Shown piece after piece: positions 1-7,176 of a stretch of 64,000 nt of DNA. Position numbers and translations under genes: made by a program. Source of the stretch: Algibacter sp. L1A34 (lineage in GTDB: Bacteria > Bacteroidota > Bacteroidia > Flavobacteriales > Flavobacteriaceae); the NCBI RefSeq assembly GCF_009796805.1, contig NZ_CP047029.1, positions 2,180,501 through 2,244,500 on the forward strand, written 5' to 3'. The notes under the pieces were generated by a model that was given only the letters and a program-made list of their open reading frames with translations, did no database searches and was not told where the DNA came from. Numbering within the stretch: position 1 is the stretch's first letter; each line of letters opens with the position of its first letter.

Positions 1-61
1 AGCTGGCTAGAGCAGCTGATTTGTAATCAGCAGGTCGTGGGTTCGAGTCCCTCCATCGGCT
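1..61 (+). tRNA. tRNA-Thr (anticodon TGT), 5' end outside the window
   Basis: The anticodon arm is GCTGA/TCAGC around the loop TTTGTAA, giving anticodon TGT (threonine, ACA codons). The T-arm carries TTCGAGT, and the 3' acceptor strand CATCGGC at 54-60 is followed by discriminator T at 61. CCA is not encoded. The 5' acceptor strand and the start of the D-arm lie before base 1. The T-stem has one T-T mismatch, which does not disturb the rest of the cloverleaf. Confidence 0.93.
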
Positions 62-71
62 CTTAAAAAAC

Positions 72-106
72 AAAAAAGACCTTTCAAATTTGAAAGGTCT
101 TTTTTT
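72..106. terminator. Intrinsic terminator, probably bidirectional
   Basis: A perfect hairpin (GACCTTTCAA / TTGAAAGGTC) is flanked by an A-tract on the left and a T-tract on the right. It would stop the tRNA-Thr transcript on the plus strand and the lipoprotein gene ending at 128 on the minus strand. Confidence 0.85.
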
Positions 107-127
107 ATGTGTAAAAAGTAAGGTTTA

Positions 128-829
128 TTATTCTTTTTCAGAAGCTTTAATTTCATCAATAAACGCTTGCAATTCCTTTCCATATTTAGATGCTTTAACT
201 TTTTCTGTTAGAGATACATTAATGGTATCCAATAAGCTTATTTTAGCGTTGTATATTTCGGTTAAAGCTAAATAAGGTGCAACTTCACTATCTTTATTAT
301 TAAGAGCGAAATTCACAGTATACAAGTATCTTCTTTTTAAGATACTTTCAGTTTGCTTTTGGATTACTTTTAGTTTAGAAGTATCTCCAGCCATTTGTGC
401 TTCAAACTTATCTTTTATTAAATCTAAATTTCTTCCGTTAAATTTACCAATCATGGTTTGGTAATTTTCTAATACCTTTTGCTGTTCCGATCCAATAATT
501 TTTGCATCATAAGCAAAATTTTTAAGGGTTGCGTTTATTTCCGTAATACCTTTATCTGCAAAAAATGAAATGCCATCTTCTCGTTTACTGTTTTTGTCTA
601 AAAACAGAAAGAAAACCTCAGGGGTTTCTAAGTTGCTATGTAATTCGAAATTTGGATTTCCACTTATAACTAAAGAGTCTACATTAACAAGAGCAGAGTC
701 TTTTACTTTTTTAAGATAAACGGTTCCTTTTTTTAAACCTTTAATATGGCCTTTAACGGTTAAGTCGTGTTGTTCTTTTCCGCAAGAAACCATCAAACAA
801 ACTAATAATATTACAAGTACTCTATTCAT
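128..829 (-). CDS. DUF4369-type lipoprotein
   Basis: A 233-residue exported lipoprotein. Residues 1-16 form a lipoprotein signal with lipobox VSC (Cys16). The following part (VKGHIKGLKKGTVYLKK) matches the DUF4369 domain that precedes thioredoxin-like domains in many Bacteroidota proteins. Here there is no thioredoxin CxxC domain: the C-terminal half is predicted helical, with no recognised motif. It is probably anchored in the envelope with unknown function. It is monocistronic, and a hairpin lies just after the stop. DUF4369 membership is from remembered sequence pattern. Confidence 0.8.
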   Translation of the reverse strand: MNRVLVILLVCLMVSCGKEQHDLTVKGHIKGLKKGTVYLKKVKDSALVNVDSLVISGNPNFELHSNLETPEVFFLFLDKNSKREDGISFFADKGITEINATLKNFAYDAKIIGSEQQKVLENYQTMIGKFNGRNLDLIKDKFEAQMAGDTSKLKVIQKQTESILKRRYLYTVNFALNNKDSEVAPYLALTEIYNAKISLLDTINVSLTEKVKASKYGKELQAFIDEIKASEKE

Positions 830-947
830 AGAAAATTATGCTTTTTTTTAAGTGTTACAAATATCTCACTTTTATATTTTAAATACTAATACCCATAATT
901 GAATTATTTACGTTAAAAAGAACTTAAAATTATCAAGCACTTAAAGT

Positions 948-964
948 TTGGCACGCCGTTTGCT
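948..964 (+). promoter_or_regulatory. Sigma-54 (RpoN) promoter
   Basis: The sequence TTGGCACGCCGTTTGCT matches the RpoN consensus TGGCACG-N4-TTGCW at every position. There are exactly ten bases between the GG (950-951) and GC (962-963) dinucleotides. The expected start is near 974-975. No other match was seen on either strand of this window. Confidence 0.75.
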
Positions 965-973
965 TTTAGAGTA

Positions 974-1088
974 ATAGTTATATTCTATATAAATAGTTTA
1001 TTGAGTGGTTACTTTAAACTTTAGAATTGTAACTCATATTTTGATTGGTTAGTTAGAAAAAAAGCATCCGTTTACGGGTGCTTTTTTT
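974..1088 (+). ncRNA. Candidate RpoN-dependent small RNA
   Basis: A transcript starting about 12 bases after the GC of the sigma-54 promoter would run about 115 nt to the terminator at 1057-1088. It contains no ATG; the only start-like codon is a GTG opening a 15-codon frame. AGTAA near the 5' end can pair with TTACT near 1009-1013. No protein gene lies between promoter and terminator, so a regulatory RNA is the simplest reading. This is inferred from layout; no Rfam family was recognised. Confidence 0.5.
1057..1088 (+). terminator. Intrinsic terminator of the candidate sRNA
   Basis: An eight-pair stem AGCATCCG/CGGGTGCT (one T-G pair) with loop TTTA is followed by seven T residues. The A-tract before it could also allow termination on the minus strand. 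Confidence 0.85.
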
Positions 1089-1137
1089 GTTTAATACATG
1101 TAGGTGATTTTAATAGTAAGTAATAAAAAACCATGCG

Positions 1138-1207
1138 TTTCATCGATTTTATCGATTATTTAATCTTTAAGTGTTAAAATTAAGTGTATTTCATCGATTT
1201 TAAGTGT
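1138..1207. repeat. Interleaved short direct repeats upstream of a promoter
   Basis: TTTCATCGATTTTA occurs at 1138-1151 and again at 1189-1202. TTAAGTGT-like units occur around 1167-1174, 1180-1187 and 1200-1207. They sit 30-100 bases upstream of the promoter at 1238-1245 and could be sites for a regulator. No family of binding site was recognised. Confidence 0.4.
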
Positions 1208-1237
1208 GTTTAATCGTTTCGTTAAGTTTCTAAATTA

Positions 1238-1245
1238 TATATTTG
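1238..1245 (+). promoter_or_regulatory. TAnnTTTG promoter element
   Basis: TATATTTG matches the Bacteroidota -7 consensus exactly. The -33 region has TTTC rather than a clean TTG. It would produce a transcript of about 140 nt from about 1252 to the terminator at 1361-1390 without an evident protein gene. Confidence 0.45.
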
Positions 1246-1360
1246 GAGTGTTCTAAATAACACACCTTTTAGTTCAATGGATTAATTAATTAGTATTTGC
1301 ATTATGTTGTTGAAATGGAATCCCAAATCTAACCTCATAATAATAACGCAAATGATAGAA

Positions 1361-1390
1361 AACCGAGTTTGAGGGAACTCGGTTTTTTTT
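1361..1390 (+). terminator. Intrinsic terminator
   Basis: The nine-pair stem AACCGAGTT/AACTCGGTT with loop TGAGGG is followed by eight T residues. It lies immediately before the promoter of the VanX-like gene and isolates that gene from upstream transcription. Confidence 0.85.
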
Positions 1391-1403
1391 ATGTCTAATT
1401 ATT

Positions 1404-1431
1404 TTGGGTTTCATTATTTTAGCTAACTTTG
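1404..1431 (+). promoter_or_regulatory. Perfect TTG-N17-TAnnTTTG promoter of the VanX-like gene
   Basis: TTG at 1404-1406 and TAACTTTG at 1424-1431 are separated by 17 bases, the flavobacterial consensus spacing. Transcription should begin about six bases after the -7 element, at or next to the ATG at 1437, so the mRNA would be leaderless or nearly so. Confidence 0.7.
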
Positions 1432-1436
1432 CTATT

Positions 1437-2102
1437 ATGAAGTCGAAATTTCTCTATTTAGCTCTACTATTCTCTGTCTTTTCATTTGCACAATTACCTA
1501 AGGGTTTTGTTTATGTTAAAGATATAATTCCAGATTTAAATGTTGAGTTGCGCTATAATACCACCTATAATTTTGTTGGCAAGCGAGTAGATGGTTATAA
1601 ATCTAACCGTTTAATTTTAACAAAACAGGCTGCTGAAGCTCTACGTTTGGTACAAGCTGAATTAGAAGATGAAAATTTATGCCTTAAAGTATACGATGGT
1701 TATAGACCTCAACAAGGCGTAAATCACTTTATACGTTGGGCTAGGGATTTGAGCGATACTATCAATAAATCTATTTTTTATCCTAAAATTAATAAGCGAA
1801 TATTGTTTAAATCAGGCTATATTGCTACAAGATCTGGCCATAGTAGAGGAAGTACCATCGATTTAACTATTGTAGATGGTAATACTGGAGACATTTTAGA
1901 CATGGGAAGTCCGTTCGATTTTTTCGGAGAAGCATCATGGGTTAATTATCCTAATATTTCAGAAAAGCAAAAAGAAAATCGACAAATACTTCAATCGGTA
2001 ATGCGTAAATATGGTTTTAGAAATTACTCAAAAGAATGGTGGCATTTTACACTTCGCGGCGAACCGTTTCCTAAAACATTTTTTGATTTCCCTATAGAAT
2101 AA
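1437..2102 (+). CDS. D-Ala-D-Ala dipeptidase, VanX-like (peptidase M15D)
   Basis: This is an exported zinc dipeptidase of the VanX/DdpX family, expected to cleave D-Ala-D-Ala. Residues 1-19 are a signal peptide (MKSKFLYLALLFSVFSFAQ). The family motifs are present: DGYRP with the catalytic Arg near residue 90, SGHSRGSTIDLT with zinc ligands His135 and Asp142, and EWWHF with catalytic Glu200 and zinc ligand His203. An in-frame TTG at 1404 exists, but it is the -33 element of the promoter, so the ATG at 1437 is chosen. It stands alone, not in a van cluster, so wall recycling or use of D-Ala-D-Ala as nutrient is more likely than glycopeptide resistance. Confidence 0.88.
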   Translation: MKSKFLYLALLFSVFSFAQLPKGFVYVKDIIPDLNVELRYNTTYNFVGKRVDGYKSNRLILTKQAAEALRLVQAELEDENLCLKVYDGYRPQQGVNHFIRWARDLSDTINKSIFYPKINKRILFKSGYIATRSGHSRGSTIDLTIVDGNTGDILDMGSPFDFFGEASWVNYPNISEKQKENRQILQSVMRKYGFRNYSKEWWHFTLRGEPFPKTFFDFPIE

Positions 2103-2134
2103 TTTATATTAAAGTTGTTATGCGTTTTAGCTAA

Positions 2135-2827
2135 TTACTCAATAATTTCGCAATCACGTATATAGATATTGAGCAACGGCCAATCGCCTTTACCTGTATC
2201 TACTGCTGCAATTTTATCAATAACGTCCATACCACGCGTTACATGCCCAAAAACGGTGTAATCGCCATCTAGAAAGTGCGAGCCACCATGTTGTTGAATA
2301 ATAAAAAACTCATAAGGCGATGCTAATTTATGTGGGTTATCAATAGCACTACTAGGCATAGAAATTACACCGCGATCATGTTTAAAGCCTCGTTTGGTAT
2401 CTGGAGGAAGCAGATATTTTCCGATTTTCCCTCGTTTTTTAGAAATTTTAATATCGTCGCTATTACCTGCTTGTACCATATAATTATCTATCACGCGGTA
2501 AAATTGGGTGTCAACAAAATATTTCTGTTTAGTGAGAAAAATAAAATTTGACCGGTGGAATTTTGTTTCATTATAAAGCAAAATATCAAAGCTACCAAAA
2601 TCTGTTGTAATCCGGACTTTGTTTTCTTTGTGGTGTTTATCATATTCAAGAAAAAACTCCATGGCACTTTTAGAATCTAACCTTTCAAAAGCATCAGGAT
2701 CTTCTTGAATTGTATCCTTTTTAATTGTTTTTGTTACCGCAGTTTCTGTTGTAGATTTCTTTTTAGAATGCTTATCTTCACAATTCAGAAATAAAAAAAA
2801 TAAACATAAAAGCAATACAATACGCAT
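2135..2827 (-). CDS. Cyclophilin-type peptidyl-prolyl isomerase, lipoprotein
   Basis: A 230-residue envelope prolyl isomerase. The N-terminus is a lipoprotein signal (lipobox LNC, Cys16) followed by a Lys/Thr-rich linker. From about residue 70 on it is a bacterial cyclophilin domain: FYRVIDNYMVQAGN near the active site, EFFIIQQ in the core, and VFGHVTRGMDVIDKI near the end. It likely assists folding of periplasmic or outer-membrane proteins. The gene is divergent from the Nudix gene, with only four bases between the two start codons. Confidence 0.88.
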   Translation of the reverse strand: MRIVLLLCLFFLFLNCEDKHSKKKSTTETAVTKTIKKDTIQEDPDAFERLDSKSAMEFFLEYDKHHKENKVRITTDFGSFDILLYNETKFHRSNFIFLTKQKYFVDTQFYRVIDNYMVQAGNSDDIKISKKRGKIGKYLLPPDTKRGFKHDRGVISMPSSAIDNPHKLASPYEFFIIQQHGGSHFLDGDYTVFGHVTRGMDVIDKIAAVDTGKGDWPLLNIYIRDCEIIE

Positions 2828-2831
2828 ATCA

Positions 2832-3473
2832 ATGAATTTTGATGAATTTTTAAAATCTATTTCAAAAATAGAAAATATACAGCTACCAGCCGAGGCTTCT
2901 CAGTTTAAAATGGTACCACCTTTCCGTCAAGAACTTTTAAAAAAGCAAGAAGAAGCTATTAAACACGCCAAACAAGCTGGTGTTTTATCTTTATTTTATC
3001 CGAATGAAAACAATGAAACAACCTTCGTTTTAATTTTAAGGAAAATCTATAAAGGCGCACACTCTGGGCAAGTGGCGTTTCCTGGAGGTAAATTGGAAGC
3101 AAGCGATAAATCTTTGGAAGATGCTGCAGTTCGTGAAACTTTTGAAGAAGTGGGAGTGCCCATTAAAAACATAAAAGTAATGCGTGAATTAAGTAAAGTT
3201 TATATTCCGCCAAGTAACTTTTATGTATATCCATTTTTGGGAGTTACATATAAAAAACCTACTTTTATAAAGCAAGAAGATGAAGTCGAGGCTATTATAG
3301 AAATAAAATTAAAACATTTTTTAGATGAAAAAAGTGTGATTCAAAAAAAGGTAAAAACCTCGTATAGTCTTGAAGTCGAGGTGCCTGCATTTAATTTAAA
3401 TGGGCATATAGTTTGGGGGGCGACAGCCATGATGCTAAGTGAAGTTAAAGACTTATTAAAACAGCTTATCTAG
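2832..3473 (+). CDS. Nudix hydrolase, CoA pyrophosphatase type
   Basis: A 213-residue cytoplasmic Nudix enzyme. The Nudix box is intact at residues 86-108 (G-x5-E-x7-RE-x2-EE-x-G). The preceding segment HSGQVAFPGG is characteristic of the CoA diphosphatase subgroup (NudL/Pcd1), which cleaves CoA and its derivatives to phosphopantetheine and 3',5'-ADP. ATG at 2832 gives the usual family length. Substrate assignment rests on that extended motif only. Confidence 0.85.
   Translation: MNFDEFLKSISKIENIQLPAEASQFKMVPPFRQELLKKQEEAIKHAKQAGVLSLFYPNENNETTFVLILRKIYKGAHSGQVAFPGGKLEASDKSLEDAAVRETFEEVGVPIKNIKVMRELSKVYIPPSNFYVYPFLGVTYKKPTFIKQEDEVEAIIEIKLKHFLDEKSVIQKKVKTSYSLEVEVPAFNLNGHIVWGATAMMLSEVKDLLKQLI
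2863..2870 (-). promoter_or_regulatory. Candidate promoter of the cyclophilin gene, inside the Nudix gene
   Basis: On the minus strand this reads TATTTTTG, a TAnnTTTG match, about 36 bases upstream of the cyclophilin start. It lies inside the first codons of the divergent Nudix gene. No clear TTG is present at the -33 position. Confidence 0.35.
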
Positions 3474-3487
3474 TTTGCTAGAATTGT

Positions 3488-3495
3488 TACATTTG
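3488..3495 (+). promoter_or_regulatory. TAnnTTTG promoter element before the acyltransferase gene
   Basis: TACATTTG matches the -7 consensus, about 38 bases before the ATG at 3533. A TTG at the ideal -33 distance is missing, so the promoter may be weak or partly read from upstream. Confidence 0.4.
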
Positions 3496-3532
3496 TAAAT
3501 ACTATTTAACTAACCAATTTGATGCGTGATTT

Positions 3533-4330
3533 ATGGGATTGTTTAAGAGAAATCCATTCGGACATATATTAATTTTAAAGAAATGGCTTATCAGAATCTT
3601 CGGATTGATAACGCATAGAAGGTTTCGGGGCTTTAACGAACTACAAATTGAAGGCTCGGAAATTATAAAAGATTTACCAGATACCAACGTGCTTTTTGTA
3701 TCAAATCATCAAACGTATTTCGCAGATGTTGTAGCTATGTTTCATGTTTTTAATGCAAGTTTAAGCGGAAGAACAGATTCTATAAAAAACATTGGTTATA
3801 TCTGGCACCCAAAACTTAATATATATTATGTAGCAGCCAAAGAAACCATGAAAGCTGGTTTATTGCCTAAAATTTTGGCTTATATGGGCTCGATTAGTAT
3901 TGAACGTACTTGGAGATCGGAAGGTAAAGATGTAAACCGCCAAGTAAAAATGAGCGATATTTCTAGTATTGGTAAAGCTTTAGATGATGGTTGGGTAATT
4001 ACCTTTCCACAAGGTACAACTACGCCTTTTAAGCCTATTAGAAAGGGAACAGCACATATTATTAAACGTTATAAACCCATTGTTGTACCTATTGTTATTG
4101 ATGGGTTCCGTAGATCTTTTGATAAAAAAGGATTATTTATAAAAAAGAAAAACATTTTTCAATCTTTTGAAATAAAAGCACCTTTAGAAATTGATTACGA
4201 GAATGATACCAACGATGATATTGTGAAAAAAATAGAACAAGCTATTGAGCAACATCCTTCTTTTCTTAAAGTAATTCCACAAAAAGAACTTGCAGCTCTT
4301 GAAGAATTGAATAAAAAACGTAAATGGTAA
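3533..4330 (+). CDS. 1-acyl-sn-glycerol-3-phosphate acyltransferase (PlsC family)
   Basis: A 265-residue membrane-associated acyltransferase of phospholipid synthesis. Motif I reads NHQTYFAD (His59, Asp65): the spacing is HX5D, one residue longer than the textbook HX4D. Motif III reads FPQGT at 158-162 in place of FPEGT. The C-terminal part (IVVPIVIDGFRRSF) matches motif IV. It likely adds the second acyl chain to lysophosphatidate, but the variant motifs leave room for another acyl acceptor such as an aminolipid. The start follows a TAnnTTTG promoter. Confidence 0.8.
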   Translation: MGLFKRNPFGHILILKKWLIRIFGLITHRRFRGFNELQIEGSEIIKDLPDTNVLFVSNHQTYFADVVAMFHVFNASLSGRTDSIKNIGYIWHPKLNIYYVAAKETMKAGLLPKILAYMGSISIERTWRSEGKDVNRQVKMSDISSIGKALDDGWVITFPQGTTTPFKPIRKGTAHIIKRYKPIVVPIVIDGFRRSFDKKGLFIKKKNIFQSFEIKAPLEIDYENDTNDDIVKKIEQAIEQHPSFLKVIPQKELAALEELNKKRKW

Positions 4331-4369
4331 AACATTTTGTTTTCATACTTACTTATTAGATTATAGTTA

Positions 4370-6517
4370 ATGCCAGAAGCAACCACCACGAACGAGGTGT
4401 TTTCAAATTTAAAAAACTATTTTGGTTACGATAGTTTTAGAGCCAATCAACAAGAAATTGTAGAAGCCGTTTTAAACAAAAAAGATTGCTTGGTTATTAT
4501 GCCAACAGGCGGTGGTAAATCTATGTGTTTTCAACTTCCGGCTTTATCTTTTAAAGGGGTTACTCTTGTGATTTCGCCTTTGATAGCTTTAATGAAAGAC
4601 CAAGTAGATGGTTTGAATGCCAACGGAATACCCGCAGAGTATTTCAACAGTAGCCAAAGTGGTTTAGAGCAATCATCCATTATAGAAAACGTAATTCGAG
4701 CCGAAATAAAATTACTTTACGTAGCTCCAGAAAGTTTAGCTTCACTACAAAATATTTTAACCGAAAAATATATTAGCTGTATTGCGATAGACGAGGCGCA
4801 TTGTATTTCTTCTTGGGGACACGATTTTCGTCCATCGTATCAGCAGCTTGGTTTTTTGAAATCGACTCTTCCTAATACGCCTTTTATAGCATTAACAGCA
4901 ACTGCAGATAAAGCTACACGAGAAGATATAGCCAAACAACTCCGTATAGAACATGCGCAACTGTTTATTTCATCTTTCGATAGAAAAAATATTGGTTTGG
5001 AAGTACGAGCGGCGAATAATCGAATTTCACAAGTTGTCAAGTTTATAAATTCTAGACCAAACCAATCGGGAATTATTTATTGCTTAAGCAGAAAAACAAC
5101 AGAGCAACTTGCAAAAAAATTAAAAGCAAATAAAATTCCAGCAGAAGCTTACCACGCTGGTTTAAACTTTGATAAACGAAGTAAGGTTCAAGAATCTTTT
5201 ATTCGTGATAAAACCCAAATAGTTTGTGCTACAGTGGCTTTCGGGATGGGTATTGATAAATCTAACGTGCGTTGGGTAGTGCATTACAATATGCCTAAAA
5301 ATATTGAAGGCTACTATCAAGAAATTGGTCGCGCTGGTCGAGATGGATTAAAATCGCATGCTTTGTTGTTTCATAGCTATGCCGATGTTATTCAGTTACA
5401 AAATTTTGCAAGTGGCGCATCTAATGAAGCCGTGCAGATTGCTAAACTTGACAGGATGAAACAGTTTGCAGAAGCTAACACTTGCAGACGGAAAATTTTA
5501 CTTGGTTATTTTGGTGAGTTATTAGGCGATGACTGCGGTAATTGTGATGTTTGTAAAAATCCACCACAATTTTTTGATGGTACTATTATCGCTCAAAAAA
5601 TTCTTTCGGCAGTGTATCGTTTACAAGAAAAAGAAGCCATGGGTATGATTATCGATGTGCTCCGCGGTTCTCAAAATGCGGCTGTTTTGGCAAAGGGATA
5701 TCAAAATGTACGCACCTTTGGTATTGGGAATGATATTGCCTGGAAACATTGGCAATATTTTGTAATTCAGCTTATAAATCAAGGGTTTTGCGAAATAGCA
5801 TTTCATAAAAATAATGCCTTGCAACTTACCGAATTTTCTAATAACGTGTTGTTTAAAGGTGCAAAAGTAGCCCTTACAAAACCTGTTGCTGTTACCGAAA
5901 TAAAACCTGTGGTTAAGGAGAAACGCACGCGAGCAACAAAAACAAGGACAAAAACACGTACTAAAGCCAAAGCACCAACAGATAATTTATTTGAACGCTT
6001 ACGCAGATTGCGTTATAAAATTGCCCAAGAAGAAGATATTCCTGCTTATTTGGTGTTTAGTGATGCTACTTTAAAAGAAATTGAAAAGGAACGCCCATTA
6101 AGTGAAGATGATTTTTTAAGGATTAGTGGAGTAGGGCAGCGTAAGCTTGAAGTTTATGGTGATGAATTTATGGCAGAAATCATGAATTTCATGGGGTCTA
6201 AACCTAAGAAAACAAAAAAAGGAGATACATATTTAAAAACTTACGAACTTTATCAATCGGGTTTATCTATAGATGAAATTGCTATGCAACGCAAATTAGG
6301 AACAACAACCGTTTACTCACATATTGCAAAATTGTATAGTACAGGTAAAAAAATAAATATCTACGATTTTGTGAGTAAAAGCGAAGTAGAAGCTGTTCAA
6401 AAAGCCAAAAAAGAATTAGATGGTCCAAAAGCCTTAAGAGCATATTTTGAATATTTTAATGAATCGATAGATTATTTTAAAATACGTTTAGCATTAAGTG
6501 TTATTGATAAAGACTAA
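4370..6517 (+). CDS. recQ: ATP-dependent DNA helicase RecQ
   Basis: A 715-residue 3'-5' DNA helicase of recombination and repair. Domain order: RecA-like domain 1 with Walker A (MPTGGGKS, about residues 44-51) and DEAH box in AIDEAHCISSWGHDFRPSY; helicase C domain ending in QEIGRAGRDG; RQC region with the zinc cysteines CRRKI...CGNCDVC; an Arg/Thr-Lys linker; an HRDC domain (about 540-610); and a C-terminal helix-turn-helix segment (YQSGLSIDEIAMQRKLGTTT). Length and order fit Bacteroidota RecQ. The ATG at 4370 starts 39 bases after the acyltransferase stop, so co-transcription is possible. Confidence 0.96.
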   Translation: MPEATTTNEVFSNLKNYFGYDSFRANQQEIVEAVLNKKDCLVIMPTGGGKSMCFQLPALSFKGVTLVISPLIALMKDQVDGLNANGIPAEYFNSSQSGLEQSSIIENVIRAEIKLLYVAPESLASLQNILTEKYISCIAIDEAHCISSWGHDFRPSYQQLGFLKSTLPNTPFIALTATADKATREDIAKQLRIEHAQLFISSFDRKNIGLEVRAANNRISQVVKFINSRPNQSGIIYCLSRKTTEQLAKKLKANKIPAEAYHAGLNFDKRSKVQESFIRDKTQIVCATVAFGMGIDKSNVRWVVHYNMPKNIEGYYQEIGRAGRDGLKSHALLFHSYADVIQLQNFASGASNEAVQIAKLDRMKQFAEANTCRRKILLGYFGELLGDDCGNCDVCKNPPQFFDGTIIAQKILSAVYRLQEKEAMGMIIDVLRGSQNAAVLAKGYQNVRTFGIGNDIAWKHWQYFVIQLINQGFCEIAFHKNNALQLTEFSNNVLFKGAKVALTKPVAVTEIKPVVKEKRTRATKTRTKTRTKAKAPTDNLFERLRRLRYKIAQEEDIPAYLVFSDATLKEIEKERPLSEDDFLRISGVGQRKLEVYGDEFMAEIMNFMGSKPKKTKKGDTYLKTYELYQSGLSIDEIAMQRKLGTTTVYSHIAKLYSTGKKINIYDFVSKSEVEAVQKAKKELDGPKALRAYFEYFNESIDYFKIRLALSVIDKD

Positions 6518-6577
6518 AGAGTTTCTGTTTTTTTAACTGAAAATTAATTAACTTCGATTTTAATAAAACTGAAAAAT

Positions 6578-7156
6578 ATGCCGACAGATTTAATTGAAGA
6601 CGAGGTTTTTAGTAAACAAGATTTCTCAAAAAACCGATTACCTAAGGCCGATTACGAGTATTGCACGTTTAAGAATTGTAACTTTTCTGAAGGTTTATTG
6701 TCGGGTGTACAATTTTTAGAATGTGAATTTATCGACTGTAATTTGAGCTCTTCAGATATTACAGGTTCTACTTTTCAGGATGTTAAATTTGTAGGCTGTA
6801 AATTATTGGGTTTGCATTTTGAAAGTTGTAACCCGTTTGGTTTTGCTTTACAGTTTAAAGATTGCCAATTAAATCATGCTTCTTTTTATCAAATGGAATT
6901 AAAACATGTGCAGTTTTCTAACTCTAAGCTAATAACTGTAGATTTTACTGAAAGTAATTTTAGCGCGTCAAGTTTTAATGATTGCGATTTACAAGGCGCT
7001 ACTTTTGAAAATACGAATCTAGAAAAAACAGATTTCCGAAAAGCGATTAATTATAATATTCATCCTGAAAAGAATAGAATAAAAGGTGCCAAGTTTTCGT
7101 TAGATGGTGTGGCTGGGCTTTTAGCCGTTTATGGGGTTGAGATTGAAGCTGTTTAA
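6578..7156 (+). CDS. Pentapeptide-repeat protein (McbG/Qnr-like)
   Basis: A 192-residue protein made almost entirely of pentapeptide repeats of the A(D/N)LxX type with aromatic or Leu at the centre (for example CTFKNCNFSEG, CEFIDCNLSSS, CDLQGATFENTNL). Such proteins fold as a right-handed quadrilateral beta-helix; some (Qnr, McbG, MfpA) mimic DNA and protect gyrase. Cytoplasmic, no signal peptide. Whether it gives quinolone protection cannot be told from sequence. It lies 60 bases after recQ, with a TAACTTCG sequence (6549-6556) that could act as its own promoter. Confidence 0.85.
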   Translation: MPTDLIEDEVFSKQDFSKNRLPKADYEYCTFKNCNFSEGLLSGVQFLECEFIDCNLSSSDITGSTFQDVKFVGCKLLGLHFESCNPFGFALQFKDCQLNHASFYQMELKHVQFSNSKLITVDFTESNFSASSFNDCDLQGATFENTNLEKTDFRKAINYNIHPEKNRIKGAKFSLDGVAGLLAVYGVEIEAV

Positions 7157-7176
7157 TTCTTCTATTTTTTGAGTTA

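Larger units (their letters stand above)
830..1436. other. Intergenic region with two orphan transcription units
   Basis: No protein gene of normal size fits here. It holds a sigma-54-type promoter (948-964), a terminator (1057-1088), a block of short direct repeats (1138-1207), a TAnnTTTG promoter (1238-1245), a second terminator (1361-1390) and the promoter of the VanX-like gene (1404-1431). Possible tiny reading frames (14 codons from 1133, 22 codons from 1304) are not convincing. Confidence 0.7.

Noticed and set aside
1404-1436. Upstream extension of the VanX-like gene from TTG 1404
   Set aside because: The TTG is the -33 element of a perfect promoter, and the ATG at 1437 opens a clean signal peptide.
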